Shown here piece by piece: positions 1 to 9,937 of a stretch of DNA of 36,044 bases. The stretch lies in the NCBI GenBank assembly GCA_024639335.1, contig JAHEIN010000005.1, positions 13,230 through 49,273 on the forward strand. Reading direction: 5' to 3'. Position 1 is the first letter of the stretch; the number at the start of each line of letters is the position of its first letter. Position numbers and translations under genes: made by a program. This stretch comes from a bacterium (GTDB taxonomy: Bacteria > Actinomycetota > Acidimicrobiia > Spongiisociales > ZC4RG35). Under the pieces are notes generated by a model. That model did not search any database. It saw nothing but the letters and a program-made list of their open reading frames with translations, and had not been told where the DNA came from.

Positions 1-1
1 G

Positions 2-487
2 ACACTGCTGCCAGACGGCGTTGACGTGCCGCTCCTCGACGAGTCGGCCAGGAGCTTCGTCGAGTCGGCTGTGACGCTCACGACCGAGGAAGTCGGATTC
101 GGATCGTGGGAGGTCGCGGTCTTGGTGCGAAGCCTGTCCGCCTTCGGAGAAGGCGACTATCTGCGTATCCCGGCGAGGGTGTTCCTCGTGACCGTCGGGA
201 TCGGAGAGGACGGGCCGTTCGTCTCCGATCTTCCCGCTCCGGGACCGCTGCCGTCGGGCAAAGCAGCAGCTCTCGATCTGGAGGAGGAAGCAGCGCCGAG
301 CAGCGTGGTCGACTCAGCGATCACCCTGATCCGTGAAGCAGGGCTCCCCGACCAGTCGTCCATTACGACGTCCAGGCTCGGCGAGTTCTGGCGGGTGGGC
401 GCAGTTGTGCGCGATCGAGCGGGAGTGCCCTTTGCAGTGGCGGTTTGGATCGATGAAGCGGGGGAGAGGGTCCCTGCCCCCGGTTGA
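2..487 (+). CDS. hypothetical protein, 5' truncated by window edge
   Basis: Open frame runs from window start to TGA at 487; first internal GTG at 26; no recognised domain. Confidence 0.5.
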   Translation, partial: TLLPDGVDVPLLDESARSFVESAVTLTTEEVGFGSWEVAVLVRSLSAFGEGDYLRIPARVFLVTVGIGEDGPFVSDLPAPGPLPSGKAAALDLEEEAAPSSVVDSAITLIREAGLPDQSSITTSRLGEFWRVGAVVRDRAGVPFAVAVWIDEAGERVPAPG

Positions 488-492
488 GAGGA

Positions 493-747
493 TCAGCCGA
501 AGTGTGACTCGAGCGCAGCGACGGCGCGTTCCTCGATGTCCGCCCAGGAGGCCTCACCGGTCTTGGTCAAGGTGACGAAGTCGGCAGTCATGAACATGCT
601 GATCACGCCGGGGATCGCCAACAACTCCTCGGCCAGCTTGCTGTCGCCGGCGTTGGCCGGTGTGTAGGTGGTCGGGCCACCGACGGGCTTGCCGACCGTG
701 AACTTCATGGCGTTCGGATTGGGGGTGCGGTCTATCCCGATCGCCAT
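493..747 (-). CDS. Nfu/NifU N-terminal domain-like small protein (84 aa)
   Basis: MAIGIDRTPNPNAMKFTVGKPV... resembles Nfu_N (TPNPNAMKF); lacks the CxxC NifU C-terminal domain. Confidence 0.8.
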   Translation of the reverse strand: MAIGIDRTPNPNAMKFTVGKPVGGPTTYTPANAGDSKLAEELLAIPGVISMFMTADFVTLTKTGEASWADIEERAVAALESHFG

Positions 748-821
748 GTCACACCTCTGTTCGCCGAACGTCGGGGGATGCTGCGTCCCCGTCCCGAGAT
801 CGTAGCGACCATCATGGTGCC

Positions 822-2729
822 GTGGCGATCGGCATCGACGTAGGAGGCACCTTCACCGACATCGTCTTCGTCGATGGACCACGGGTCACCGTCGGAAAGG
901 TCGCGACGACACCCGACCAGTCCGTGGGCGTGATAGCGGGAGCCAGGTCCGCCGGCGCCGTCGGCCAAGCGCTGCTCGTCCACGGCACGACGGCTGCAAC
1001 CAACGCGCTGCTGGAGCACAAGGGCGCAAACGTGGTGATGATCACCGACGGAGGCTTCCGTGATCTGGTCGAGATCGGCAGGTCCGACCGACCGTCGCTG
1101 TATGACGTTTCGGTACGGCGGCCCCCTCAACTGGTTGCGAGGGAGGACCGGTTTGAAGTGACCGACACCGATGTGATCGAATCGGTGGTCGAGAGGTCAC
1201 CGGACGTGGTCGTCATCGCGCTGAAGGACGCGTACCGTGACGGCTCAGCCGAATCCCGAATCCGGGACCGGATACGAGCGATGTCCGATCTCGATGTGGT
1301 CGTGAGCCACGAGATCGCCAACGAGTTTCGGGAGTTCGAGCGTGCCAGCACGGCCGTGACCGCCGCTTACCTCCGGCCCATCGTCGACCGGTATCTCAAC
1401 CGACTGTCGACCGCGGCGACACCGGAGATCGCCTCCGAAGTGCTCATCATGCGATCGAACGGCGGCGTGGCCCCGGTCACGATGGCCGCAGCCAATCCGG
1501 CGACGATCCTCCTGTCCGGTCCTGCAGGAGGTGTGGCGGCAGCGGCCGAGCTGGCCACCCGGCTGGGCGCCCGGCGAGCGGTCTCGTTCGACATGGGCGG
1601 GACGTCGACCGACGTCTGCCGGATCGAAGACGGTGAGCCCGTGATCGCCCAACACACCGAGGTGGGTGGATACCCGTGCCTGGTTCCCACCGTGTCGATC
1701 CACACCGTCGGCGCCGGGGGCGGGTCGATCGCCTGGGTCGACCCTGGTGGTTCGCTCAGAGTGGGTCCGCAGAGCGCCGGCGCCGTGCCCGGCCCAGCCG
1801 GCTACGGGCGGGGCGGAGAGAAGCCCACCGTGACCGATGCCAACATCGTCCTCGGCCGGATCGCCCCGGACGCAGTATTCGGGGACGGTGTGGCCATCGA
1901 CTTCGAGAAGGCGGAGCAAGCAGTCGCGCAGCTCGCCGACCGTCTCGGTATCTCGGTGATCGAGGCTGCCGCAGGAATCACCGAGGTCGTCGAATCGCAC
2001 ATGGAGCGGGCGATCGGTGCAGTCTCGGTGAGCGAGGGCTACGACGCCCGCGCGGCCAGTCTCATCGCATTCGGCGGCGCCGGAGCCTTGCATGCTGCTG
2101 CACTGTCGACCCGGCTGGGCATGGAGTCGGTCATCGTCCCGAACCATGCCGGCGTGTTCTCGGCCGTTGGTCTGCTGTTGAGCCCGATCAGGATCGACGT
2201 GACCATTCCTTCACTCGACCTCGACCCCGAACAAGTCGATTCGTTGGCACGACACGCGGCCGACCAGGCAAGTACGGACTTCAGCCGAGCCGTCGGATCC
2301 GTCCCCCGCTCGATCGAGCTGGTGGCGCTCGCCCGATACGCCGGCCAATCGCACGAGCTCACGGTCGCCATCGATGCCGCGCGAGGCGTCGACCGGCTTC
2401 TCGCCGAATTCGGAGCCGAGCATCGCCTTCGGAACGGATTCGCGCGTGAAGGTGATCCTGTCGAGTTGGTCGCTGTCCGCGCAACAGCCACTGCACCATC
2501 CGGCATCGACGTCCCGGCGCCGCGCTCCGGACCGCATTCGAAACGTCACCGGCAGGTCCACACCGGCGAGCGCTTCGAAGAGGTCGTCGTGCAGGCTCGC
2601 TCCGGACTCGGTGTGGATTCGGTGATCGAGGGACCAACAGTGATCGAAGACGGAGGATCGACGATCTGGGTCCCACCCGGGTACCGGGCTGCGGTGCTCG
2701 GCGGAGGTGAACTGGAGTTGCGAAGATGA
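822..2729 (+). CDS. hyuA: hydantoinase/oxoprolinase family protein, HyuA-like (subunit A)
   Basis: GIDVGGTFTDIV N-terminus, LLSGPAGGV, FDMGGTSTDV motifs; overlaps hyuB. Confidence 0.9.
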   Translation: MAIGIDVGGTFTDIVFVDGPRVTVGKVATTPDQSVGVIAGARSAGAVGQALLVHGTTAATNALLEHKGANVVMITDGGFRDLVEIGRSDRPSLYDVSVRRPPQLVAREDRFEVTDTDVIESVVERSPDVVVIALKDAYRDGSAESRIRDRIRAMSDLDVVVSHEIANEFREFERASTAVTAAYLRPIVDRYLNRLSTAATPEIASEVLIMRSNGGVAPVTMAAANPATILLSGPAGGVAAAAELATRLGARRAVSFDMGGTSTDVCRIEDGEPVIAQHTEVGGYPCLVPTVSIHTVGAGGGSIAWVDPGGSLRVGPQSAGAVPGPAGYGRGGEKPTVTDANIVLGRIAPDAVFGDGVAIDFEKAEQAVAQLADRLGISVIEAAAGITEVVESHMERAIGAVSVSEGYDARAASLIAFGGAGALHAAALSTRLGMESVIVPNHAGVFSAVGLLLSPIRIDVTIPSLDLDPEQVDSLARHAADQASTDFSRAVGSVPRSIELVALARYAGQSHELTVAIDAARGVDRLLAEFGAEHRLRNGFAREGDPVELVAVRATATAPSGIDVPAPRSGPHSKRHRQVHTGERFEEVVVQARSGLGVDSVIEGPTVIEDGGSTIWVPPGYRAAVLGGGELELRR

Positions 2730-4258
2730 CGACCCCTTCCCCGATCGATCTGGAGATCGCCAGGAATCGGCTGCGCGGGATCGCCGAGGAGATGGGCATC
2801 GTGCTGCGGCGGACGGCGTATTCGCCGAACATCAAAGAACGAGCCGATTGCTCGGCCGCCGTCTTCACTGCCGGCGGCGACATGCTCGCCCAAGCCGAGC
2901 ACATCCCTGTGCACCTGGGAGCGATGCCGGCGTCGGTGCAAGCGGTCATCGACCGCTTCGAACCCGAACCGGGGGTCCAGTACGCCGTGAACGATCCGTT
3001 CGAGGGAGGAACGCACCTCAACGATCTGACGATCGTCCAACCCGTCTTCGTGGCCGGCCGCCTCGTGGCCTGGGTCGGCAACCGGGCACACCACGCCGAT
3101 GTGGGTGGTGAGGCACCGGGCTCGATGCCGGCACACGCCACAGACCTGACCCAGGAGGGGATCGTGGTGTCCCCGATGCGGGCGGTTCGTGCCGGCGAAT
3201 GGCTCGACGCCTTCTTGACCCCGTTTCTCGAGGCGACCAGGACTCCGAGCGAGCGCCGGGGTGATCTGTCGGCCCAGTTGGGAGCCAATCAGGTCGCCGT
3301 CGACCGCATCACCGAGCTCGTCGGGAGCGATGTCGAAGGATTCGTCGACATGTCTGATTCGATCCTCTCCTATGGCGAGCGTCGGATGAGGTCGGCGATC
3401 GGGGATCTCGACGAGGGGACCTTTGAGTTCACCGACTACATGGAGATGGGCGACGAGGACGTCGCCATCCGTGTCGTTCTCTCGGTGGCAGCCGACGGTG
3501 TCATCGCGGACTTCAGCACAAGCGACGATCAGGTGCCGGCGAACTTCAACGCAGTGGAGGCCGTCACGCGCTCGTGCCTCTACTACGCGTTGCGGGTCGT
3601 GACAGACCCCACCATCCCGGCCAACGGCGGCAGCTACCGGGTGACGTCGCTGGTCATCCGGCCGGGGAGCGTCGTGTCGGCGACACCACCGGCTGCCGTC
3701 GCCGCCGGGAACGTCGAGACGAGCCAGCGCATCGCCGACGTCCTGCTCGGGGCGTTCGCTCAGTCTGCGAGAGGGCGCGTCCCGGCCGCGTCGCAGGGCA
3801 CGATGAACAACATCCTCATCGGCAACGACACCTTCGCCTACTACGAGACGGTCGCCGGCGGCCAAGGGGCAGGGCCACATCTGCGGGGACAGTCCGGTAT
3901 CCAGACCGGAATGACCAACACGAAGAACACCCCGATCGAGTCACTGGAACGGCATTATCCGTTCAAGGTGACCAGATACACGCTCCGCGATGACAGCGGT
4001 GGCGGGGGGCGATTGCGAGGAGGGGAGGGAGTCGAACGTGAGATCGTCTTCGGTGAACCGGCGACGCTGTCGCTGATGGGGGAGCGGCGACGGCATCGTC
4101 CCTGGGGGCTCGAAGGTGGGGAGCCCGGCGCCTGCGGAGAGGATCTGCTCACCAGATCCGACGGCTCGATCGAACGGTTGGGAGGGAAAGTCACCGTCGA
4201 AGTGGAGCCTGGAGACGTTCTTCTCGTCCGTACTCCGGGTGGCGGCGGGTACGGGTGA
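2726..4258 (+). CDS. hyuB: hydantoinase B/oxoprolinase family protein (subunit B)
   Basis: Full-length HyuB-like translation: ERADCSAAVF, NDPFEGGTHLNDL, NRAHHADVGG; 4-nt overlap with upstream gene. Confidence 0.9.
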   Translation: MTTPSPIDLEIARNRLRGIAEEMGIVLRRTAYSPNIKERADCSAAVFTAGGDMLAQAEHIPVHLGAMPASVQAVIDRFEPEPGVQYAVNDPFEGGTHLNDLTIVQPVFVAGRLVAWVGNRAHHADVGGEAPGSMPAHATDLTQEGIVVSPMRAVRAGEWLDAFLTPFLEATRTPSERRGDLSAQLGANQVAVDRITELVGSDVEGFVDMSDSILSYGERRMRSAIGDLDEGTFEFTDYMEMGDEDVAIRVVLSVAADGVIADFSTSDDQVPANFNAVEAVTRSCLYYALRVVTDPTIPANGGSYRVTSLVIRPGSVVSATPPAAVAAGNVETSQRIADVLLGAFAQSARGRVPAASQGTMNNILIGNDTFAYYETVAGGQGAGPHLRGQSGIQTGMTNTKNTPIESLERHYPFKVTRYTLRDDSGGGGRLRGGEGVEREIVFGEPATLSLMGERRRHRPWGLEGGEPGACGEDLLTRSDGSIERLGGKVTVEVEPGDVLLVRTPGGGGYG

Positions 4259-4298
4259 GCCCGAGGGTCGCGCCGGCCACGACGAGTACCATCGCCGC

Positions 4299-5723
4299 AT
4301 GAGCCTCGTGTCCGATCTCATCGCCGTGCTCGGCCGGGACCGTGTCCTCGACGACCGGCTCGACTCGTGGACCTACGGGAAGGACGCCGGCGTCTTTCGC
4401 GGGGAGGCGGACGTGGTGGTTCTCCCCGAGTCGACCGAAGAGGTCGCCGAGATCGTGCGCGTTGCAGAACGCCACAGCACCTCGATCGTCCCCCGTGGTG
4501 CCGGTACCGGGCTCGCCGGCGGTGCCGTCCCGGTCGACCGGAATGTCATCGTCTCGATGATCCGGATGAACGAGATCACCGATGTGGATCCGGAGAATCG
4601 GACGGCGTGGGTCGGCCCCGGTGTCGTCAACCTCGACCTGTCCAGGCACACCGAGGTGCACGGGCTGCACTTCGCCCCGGATCCCTCGTCACAGTCGGCA
4701 TGCACGATCGGTGGCAACGTGGGCAACAACTCTGGTGGGCCGCACTGCCTCGCCGAGGGGACGACCGTCAACCACGTGCTCGCAGTCGAGGTCGTGCTCG
4801 CCGGGGGTGAAGTCGTGACCGTTGGTGGGGGCGCACCAGATCCGATCGGCCTCGATCTGAGAGGGATCCTGGTCGGCTCCGAGGGCACTCTCGGAATCGT
4901 GACCAAGGTGCTCGTGAAGCTCACTCCCAACGCGCCGGATGTTCGCACCCTGCTGTGCGCCTTCGATTCGGTCGAGGACGCTGCCAGGGCAGTGTCCGGA
5001 ATCATCGCCGCCGGAGTCGTGCCGGCTGCGCTCGAGCTGATGGACCAGCGTATGACCGAGGCTGTCGAGAACTGGCTGAAAGCCGGCCTCCCCACCGACG
5101 CCGCTGCGATCCTGCTCGCGGAGGTCTCGGGGGGCACGGCGGCGGTGAAGGCAGAGGCCGCCGTGATCAGGGAGGTCGCAACGTCTTCCGGCGCCTCGAG
5201 TGTTTCGCTCGCCGCCGACGAGGCCGAACGGCAGATCCTCTGGAAGGCGAGGAAGTCGGCGTTCGGCGCCGTGGCGCAGACCGCTCCCGACTACTACCTC
5301 CACGACACGACGGTGCCGCGCACGCGTCTCGTCGAGGCGATGACAGAGGCGTACGCCATCGGTGACAAATACGACCTGGTGATGATGAACGTCTTCCACG
5401 CAGGGGACGGCAACCTACACCCGTTGATGACCTTCGACGCCTCCCAGCCGGGTTCCTTCGAACGGGTCCGTGCTGCCGCCGATGAGATCGTCGAGATGTG
5501 TGTGTCGAAGGGCGGCGTGCTGTCGGGCGAGCACGGGATCGGCAAGGAGAAGCGTGACCTGATGGGCCTCATGTTCGACGCACCCGCCCTCGATGCCCAG
5601 GCCCGCATCAAGGAGGCGTTCGATCCCGGTGGCCTGTTCAACCCCCACAAGATCCTGCCGCAGGGGTCCCGCTGCTTCGACTTCGGTCGCACGGTGCCGG
5701 TGCCCGACGGCGCGTGGATCTGA
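4299..5723 (+). CDS. glcD: FAD-binding oxidase, glycolate oxidase GlcD-like
   Basis: PRGAGTGLAGGAVP FAD-binding PCMH motif, FHAGDGNLHP, GEHGIGKEK; start moved from ORF start 4116 to ATG 4299. Confidence 0.9.
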   Translation: MSLVSDLIAVLGRDRVLDDRLDSWTYGKDAGVFRGEADVVVLPESTEEVAEIVRVAERHSTSIVPRGAGTGLAGGAVPVDRNVIVSMIRMNEITDVDPENRTAWVGPGVVNLDLSRHTEVHGLHFAPDPSSQSACTIGGNVGNNSGGPHCLAEGTTVNHVLAVEVVLAGGEVVTVGGGAPDPIGLDLRGILVGSEGTLGIVTKVLVKLTPNAPDVRTLLCAFDSVEDAARAVSGIIAAGVVPAALELMDQRMTEAVENWLKAGLPTDAAAILLAEVSGGTAAVKAEAAVIREVATSSGASSVSLAADEAERQILWKARKSAFGAVAQTAPDYYLHDTTVPRTRLVEAMTEAYAIGDKYDLVMMNVFHAGDGNLHPLMTFDASQPGSFERVRAAADEIVEMCVSKGGVLSGEHGIGKEKRDLMGLMFDAPALDAQARIKEAFDPGGLFNPHKILPQGSRCFDFGRTVPVPDGAWI

Positions 5724-5729
5724 TCGACC

Positions 5730-6827
5730 GTGCCGTCGCCCGATCATCACGACATCCCCCCACATCGTGACATGAGCCTGCTCGCGCCTGGGACGACCGC
5801 CCATCACGCGCCCGGATCCGTCGATGAGATGGCTGAGCTGTACCGCCGGCTGGATGCCGATGGGACGACCACCGTCGTGATCGGCGGTGGCAATCACCTC
5901 GGTGTCGGAAACCCGGTGCTCGCCGACGTGTCCGTGGCGACCGAGGCGCTCGATGCCATCATCGACTACCAGCCGGACGACCTGACGCTGACCGTCGAGG
6001 CGGGCGTCACGATGGGAGCGATCGACGAGCTCCTCGACCCGCATCGTCAGACGGCCGCCCTTCCGGAGACCGAGCCCACCGCGACGATCGGCGGCGTCGT
6101 CGCCGCCGGCATCTCGGGCTACAGGCGGAGTCGCTTCGGTCCCACCCGTGACCGTGTGCTCGAGGTGACCGTCGTCACCGGGGACGGTCGCGTGGTGACC
6201 GGAGGTGCAAGGGTCGTGAAGAACGTCTCGGGTTACGACCTACCAAGGCTCGCAACCGGTTCCTTCGGGGCGCTCGGGGTGATCGTCTCTGTCTGCCTCA
6301 AGCTGTGGCCAGAACCCGAATCCCGCGCAACGGTCAGGCTCGACGACCCGGCCGACGCCGATAGCCTGTACCGGCCCTTGGCAGTGCTCGAAACCGAGGA
6401 GGGTGCCTGGGCGTATCTCCAAGGCCCAGCCTCCGAAGTCGCCTCGTCGGCTTCCATCGGCATCGTTCAGTCCGATGGCTTCACGTGGCCGACGTTCGAC
6501 GCGCCCGGCACTGCGGAGATGCGTGTGCCGCCGGCTCTGGTCCCGGATGCGGTGCAGCGTCTGAACGTCCCATTCATCGCTCAGCACGGTGTCGGCATCG
6601 TGGCGATGGCCACCGAGGACCCGGACGTCCTCGAACCGGCCAGATCCTGGTGTGAGTCCGTTGGCGGGTCGCTCGTGGTCACTTCCCGGTCCGGTCCGGT
6701 CGACGCCGCCCCTTCGATCGACCCATGGGGAACCCCGCCGCCGGCGCAGTCGTTGCAGCGGAGACTGATCGCAGCTTTCGACCCCCGCCGCATCGTCAAC
6801 CGGGGCAGGCTCCCGGGAGGAATCTGA
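5730..6827 (+). CDS. glcE: FAD-binding protein, glycolate oxidase GlcE-like
   Basis: PCMH-type FAD domain (GGNHLGVG, TIGGVVAAGISG, RVVKNVSGYDLPRL); GTG 5730, alternative ATG 5772. Confidence 0.85.
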   Translation: MPSPDHHDIPPHRDMSLLAPGTTAHHAPGSVDEMAELYRRLDADGTTTVVIGGGNHLGVGNPVLADVSVATEALDAIIDYQPDDLTLTVEAGVTMGAIDELLDPHRQTAALPETEPTATIGGVVAAGISGYRRSRFGPTRDRVLEVTVVTGDGRVVTGGARVVKNVSGYDLPRLATGSFGALGVIVSVCLKLWPEPESRATVRLDDPADADSLYRPLAVLETEEGAWAYLQGPASEVASSASIGIVQSDGFTWPTFDAPGTAEMRVPPALVPDAVQRLNVPFIAQHGVGIVAMATEDPDVLEPARSWCESVGGSLVVTSRSGPVDAAPSIDPWGTPPPAQSLQRRLIAAFDPRRIVNRGRLPGGI

Positions 6828-8071
6828 TGGCCTATGTGACATCCGAGGCACCAACCAGACGCGAGTTGTCGGCGTGCGTCCAATGCGGGCTCTGTCTTCC
6901 CCACTGTCCGACATTCCGCCTCACAGGTCGGGAATCCGCCGGCCCACGCGGCCGGCTCATGGCGATGAGTGCAGTCCTCGACGGGGTACTCACCGTCGAC
7001 GAGGCGTTCGACGACGCAATGTCGTATTGCCTTCAATGCCGGGCATGCGAGGCGGTCTGTCCCGGCCTCGTGCCGTTCGGCCGAGCCATGGAGGGGGCTC
7101 GCGCCGAGCTCGACGCCCAGCGCCCGAGCACACGGAGAAGCGTCCGCAAGCTCATCCTCGGGTCCGTACTTCCGAACCGGCGTCTCATCGGCCTGGCGAC
7201 GTTCGGAGCCTCGGTCGTTCAGCGGCTCAGGCTGGGACGCTTGCTGCCTGGACCGATCCGCAGCCCATTCAACGGCATGAGGTCTCTTGGTGGCCGGCAG
7301 AGCTGGGTCGGTCGCGAGGCATTGCCTGCACAGGATCCGATTGGAACCATCGGTCTCCTCGCAGGCTGTGTGATGGACTCCTGGTTCGGCCCGGTGCACG
7401 ACGCCACCATCGGCGTCCTCACTGCGGCGGGCTATCGGGTGACCGTGCCAGAACAACAGACCTGCTGCGGGGCGCTCGCCGCACACGACGGCCACACCGC
7501 GGTGACCAGAGAGCTCGCCGAGACCAATCGCAATGCCTTCGCCGATGTCGACCTCGTCGTCTCGGATGCAGCCGGGTGCACCGCCCATCTCAAGGATTAC
7601 GACCATTGGGTGGATGGAGGCTTCCAGGCCGAGGTCCGTGACGCCACCGAGCTCGTCGCCGAGCTCATCGATACGGGGCGCCTACCTATCGTTCCGGGAG
7701 AACGGGGCACCGTTGCCGTACAAGACCCCTGTCACCTCAGACACGCCCAGCGCATCACAACCGCACCCAGGAGCATCCTCAGCGCAGCGGGGTACACGCC
7801 ACTCGAGATCGACCCGGATGCACTCTGCTGTGGTGCGGCGGGCATCTACTCGGTCCTGCACCCCGATACGTCGCAAGAGCTCGGTGCCCGCAAGGCGTCC
7901 CAGGTGCTGGGCAGCGGTGCGCCGGTCGTTGCATCCGCCAATCCGGGCTGTGAGATGCAGTTACGCTCTCATCTCGACGGAAAGATCGCCGTCGCCCATC
8001 CCGTCGAGCTTTACTGGCGGGCATTGAGCGAGTCACGCCTCGACACCTCGTCGAGGTCAGGAGCACTGTGA
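6827..8071 (+). CDS. glcF: (Fe-S)-binding protein, glycolate oxidase GlcF-like
   Basis: CVQCGLCLPHCP and CLQCRACEAVCP ferredoxin motifs, two CCG domains; TGATG overlap with glcE. Confidence 0.9.
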   Translation: MAYVTSEAPTRRELSACVQCGLCLPHCPTFRLTGRESAGPRGRLMAMSAVLDGVLTVDEAFDDAMSYCLQCRACEAVCPGLVPFGRAMEGARAELDAQRPSTRRSVRKLILGSVLPNRRLIGLATFGASVVQRLRLGRLLPGPIRSPFNGMRSLGGRQSWVGREALPAQDPIGTIGLLAGCVMDSWFGPVHDATIGVLTAAGYRVTVPEQQTCCGALAAHDGHTAVTRELAETNRNAFADVDLVVSDAAGCTAHLKDYDHWVDGGFQAEVRDATELVAELIDTGRLPIVPGERGTVAVQDPCHLRHAQRITTAPRSILSAAGYTPLEIDPDALCCGAAGIYSVLHPDTSQELGARKASQVLGSGAPVVASANPGCEMQLRSHLDGKIAVAHPVELYWRALSESRLDTSSRSGAL

Positions 8072-8667
8072 ACATCACCGAGCACATCGGAACCCACCCG
8101 CAGTCGGTGCGCTACTACTTCCTGCTGATCGGCAGCACCTTCCGCACGATGCTCTCGATGGGCATGCTCGTTGTTGGCACCGGCCTGATGGGGCTTGCGA
8201 TCGCCGTCTTTCTCGACGGCTTCGGAGTGGTCGAAATCGGGCTGGGGCTCTCGATCGGCGAGGTCCTGGGGGCCTTCATCGTCATGGGTGTGTCGGCCGC
8301 GTTTGCGTTCGGCGTGGCCACCGAGGGCCGATACGGAACTGCTGCACTCATGGCTCGCTACCCGTCCCTCGAGGTCGTCGCCGGCCGCATCCTCGGCGGT
8401 GTGCTGGTGGTCCTGCTGATCGGATGGGCCGCCGAGCAACTCGAGCCAATCGTCGCCGAGCAAGCGCTTCCCTTCAGGGTCGGCCACGAGGTGATCAGGG
8501 CGACCGGGTCGGCCGGCCTGCTCGCAGTGCTCCTGGGCGTTCCCCTCGTCTGGGCATTGCGCCAGGGGGCGCGCCGAGCCGGGTTCGATGCCGACGTCGA
8601 ACTGCCCGGCCTCTACGTCCTGTGGGCACTACTTGCGCTGATCACCTTCTCGATGCCGGCTGCGTGA
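8068..8667 (+). CDS. multi-pass membrane protein of unknown function
   Basis: GTG start overlapping glcF stop; several hydrophobic helices. Confidence 0.7.
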   Translation: MNITEHIGTHPQSVRYYFLLIGSTFRTMLSMGMLVVGTGLMGLAIAVFLDGFGVVEIGLGLSIGEVLGAFIVMGVSAAFAFGVATEGRYGTAALMARYPSLEVVAGRILGGVLVVLLIGWAAEQLEPIVAEQALPFRVGHEVIRATGSAGLLAVLLGVPLVWALRQGARRAGFDADVELPGLYVLWALLALITFSMPAA

Positions 8668-9833
8668 AGCAGAGCATCATCGAGACGCTCCGCTCGGAGC
8701 CCGTCGACTCCGAGATCGACCGCCTGGTCGCTGATCGCCTGGCAGAACGTGACCTCCTCAGAGTGATCACCGATCTGCGATCACGCTTCGACCCCGAGCT
8801 GTCGTCCGCAATCGCAGAGACCGCCTTGCTGCGTCTCAAAGCTCGCAACAAGTTCCTCGACCCTCGGCGGATGCTGTTCGATCGGGAGGGCCTGGAACAG
8901 GCGTCGGCGCATCGGGTGGCCCTCCATCGGGCAGATCGGCTCTCCGAGTCGAGCCCCGGGCTCATTCTGGATCTCGGATGTGGACTTGGAGGCGATGCCA
9001 TGGCGTTGACGACCCTGGCACCCGTGGTCGGAGTCGACATCGACCCGAATCGGATCAGACTCGCCGTCCACAACTGCGATGTGGCGGGAGGGAGGCACGG
9101 CTTCGAGCCCGTGTGTGGAGACGTGCTGACGCTTGCGCCGCCGAAGGCATCTGTCGTATTCGCCGACCCCGGTCGACGAACCGGCCGCCGCCGCCTGCAC
9201 GGGCTCGCCTCCTATCTGCCCCCGGTCGACGCCCTCATCGAACGGTGGCGGCACCACACCGAGACCCTGGCGATCAAGGTCGCTCCGGGAATCGAGGACC
9301 GGGAGATTCCTGATGGTTCCGCAATCGAATGGGTGTCGCTCCACGGTGACCTTCGCGAGGCGGTGATCTGGCTCGGCGCGCCCGGCGAGCCAGGAGAGCG
9401 GCGGGCGACGGTGCTGCCGACCGGGGCTTCGATCACCGGACCCGAGCCGGATGGCATACCAATCACGGAGATCGATCGATACCTCCACGAGCCCGACCCT
9501 GCAGTCGTTCGAGCCGGGCTGGTCCGGTGTGTGGCGGCTGAGATCGGCGCGGCAATGATCGACCCCACGATCGCCTACCTGACCTCGGGATCGCCGTCGG
9601 CTCATCCAATGGTGACGAGTCACCGGGTCGACGAGGTGATGCCATTCCACCTCAAGCGGCTGAGATCGAGACTCGCCGAGCTCGACGTCGGAATCGTGAA
9701 CATCAAGAAACGAGGAAGCCCGCTGACCCCAGAGGAGCTGCGACCTCGCCTCCGTCTCCGCGGCTCCCGAAGCGCCACGTTGATCCTCACCAGGACCTCC
9801 GATGGACCCCTGGTGGCCATCGGGCTGGATTGA
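8664..9833 (+). CDS. class I SAM-dependent methyltransferase with THUMP-like C-terminal region
   Basis: LILDLGCGLGGDAMAL motif I; VVFADPGRRTGRRRL; start reassigned from ORF start 8424 to GTG 8664 (4-nt overlap with upstream gene). Confidence 0.8.
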   Translation: MKQSIIETLRSEPVDSEIDRLVADRLAERDLLRVITDLRSRFDPELSSAIAETALLRLKARNKFLDPRRMLFDREGLEQASAHRVALHRADRLSESSPGLILDLGCGLGGDAMALTTLAPVVGVDIDPNRIRLAVHNCDVAGGRHGFEPVCGDVLTLAPPKASVVFADPGRRTGRRRLHGLASYLPPVDALIERWRHHTETLAIKVAPGIEDREIPDGSAIEWVSLHGDLREAVIWLGAPGEPGERRATVLPTGASITGPEPDGIPITEIDRYLHEPDPAVVRAGLVRCVAAEIGAAMIDPTIAYLTSGSPSAHPMVTSHRVDEVMPFHLKRLRSRLAELDVGIVNIKKRGSPLTPEELRPRLRLRGSRSATLILTRTSDGPLVAIGLD

Positions 9834-9937
9834 TGGTCGTCGGGTCGTCGGGTTGTCGGTCGTGAGTCGAACCCCTACCTCCCGGTTCCTGGAACCCGTC
9901 TGTGAGCGGGACATGGCTTGGCGCAGGCCGTGCGGGC

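Noticed and set aside
2546-3880. 444-aa minus-strand ORF opposite hyuB
   Set aside because: Antisense shadow ORF in GC-rich DNA; hyuB is a clear protein family match.
9837-9860. Short direct repeat GTCGTCGG x3 (GTCGTCGGGTCGTCGGGTTGTCGG)
   Set aside because: Too short and low complexity for a CRISPR or functional array; likely GC-rich intergenic noise.
9840-9925. tRNA-like text on the minus strand (GGGGTTCGACTC, CCCG-CTCACAGA-CGGG, GGTTCC-A-GGAACC), considered as tRNA or selC in view of the candidate selenoprotein
   Set aside because: No T-stem pairing (AGGGG vs CACGA), no proper 5-bp/7-nt anticodon arm, no matching acceptor stem and no UCA anticodon loop; at best a tRNA remnant or a terminator hairpin between convergent genes.
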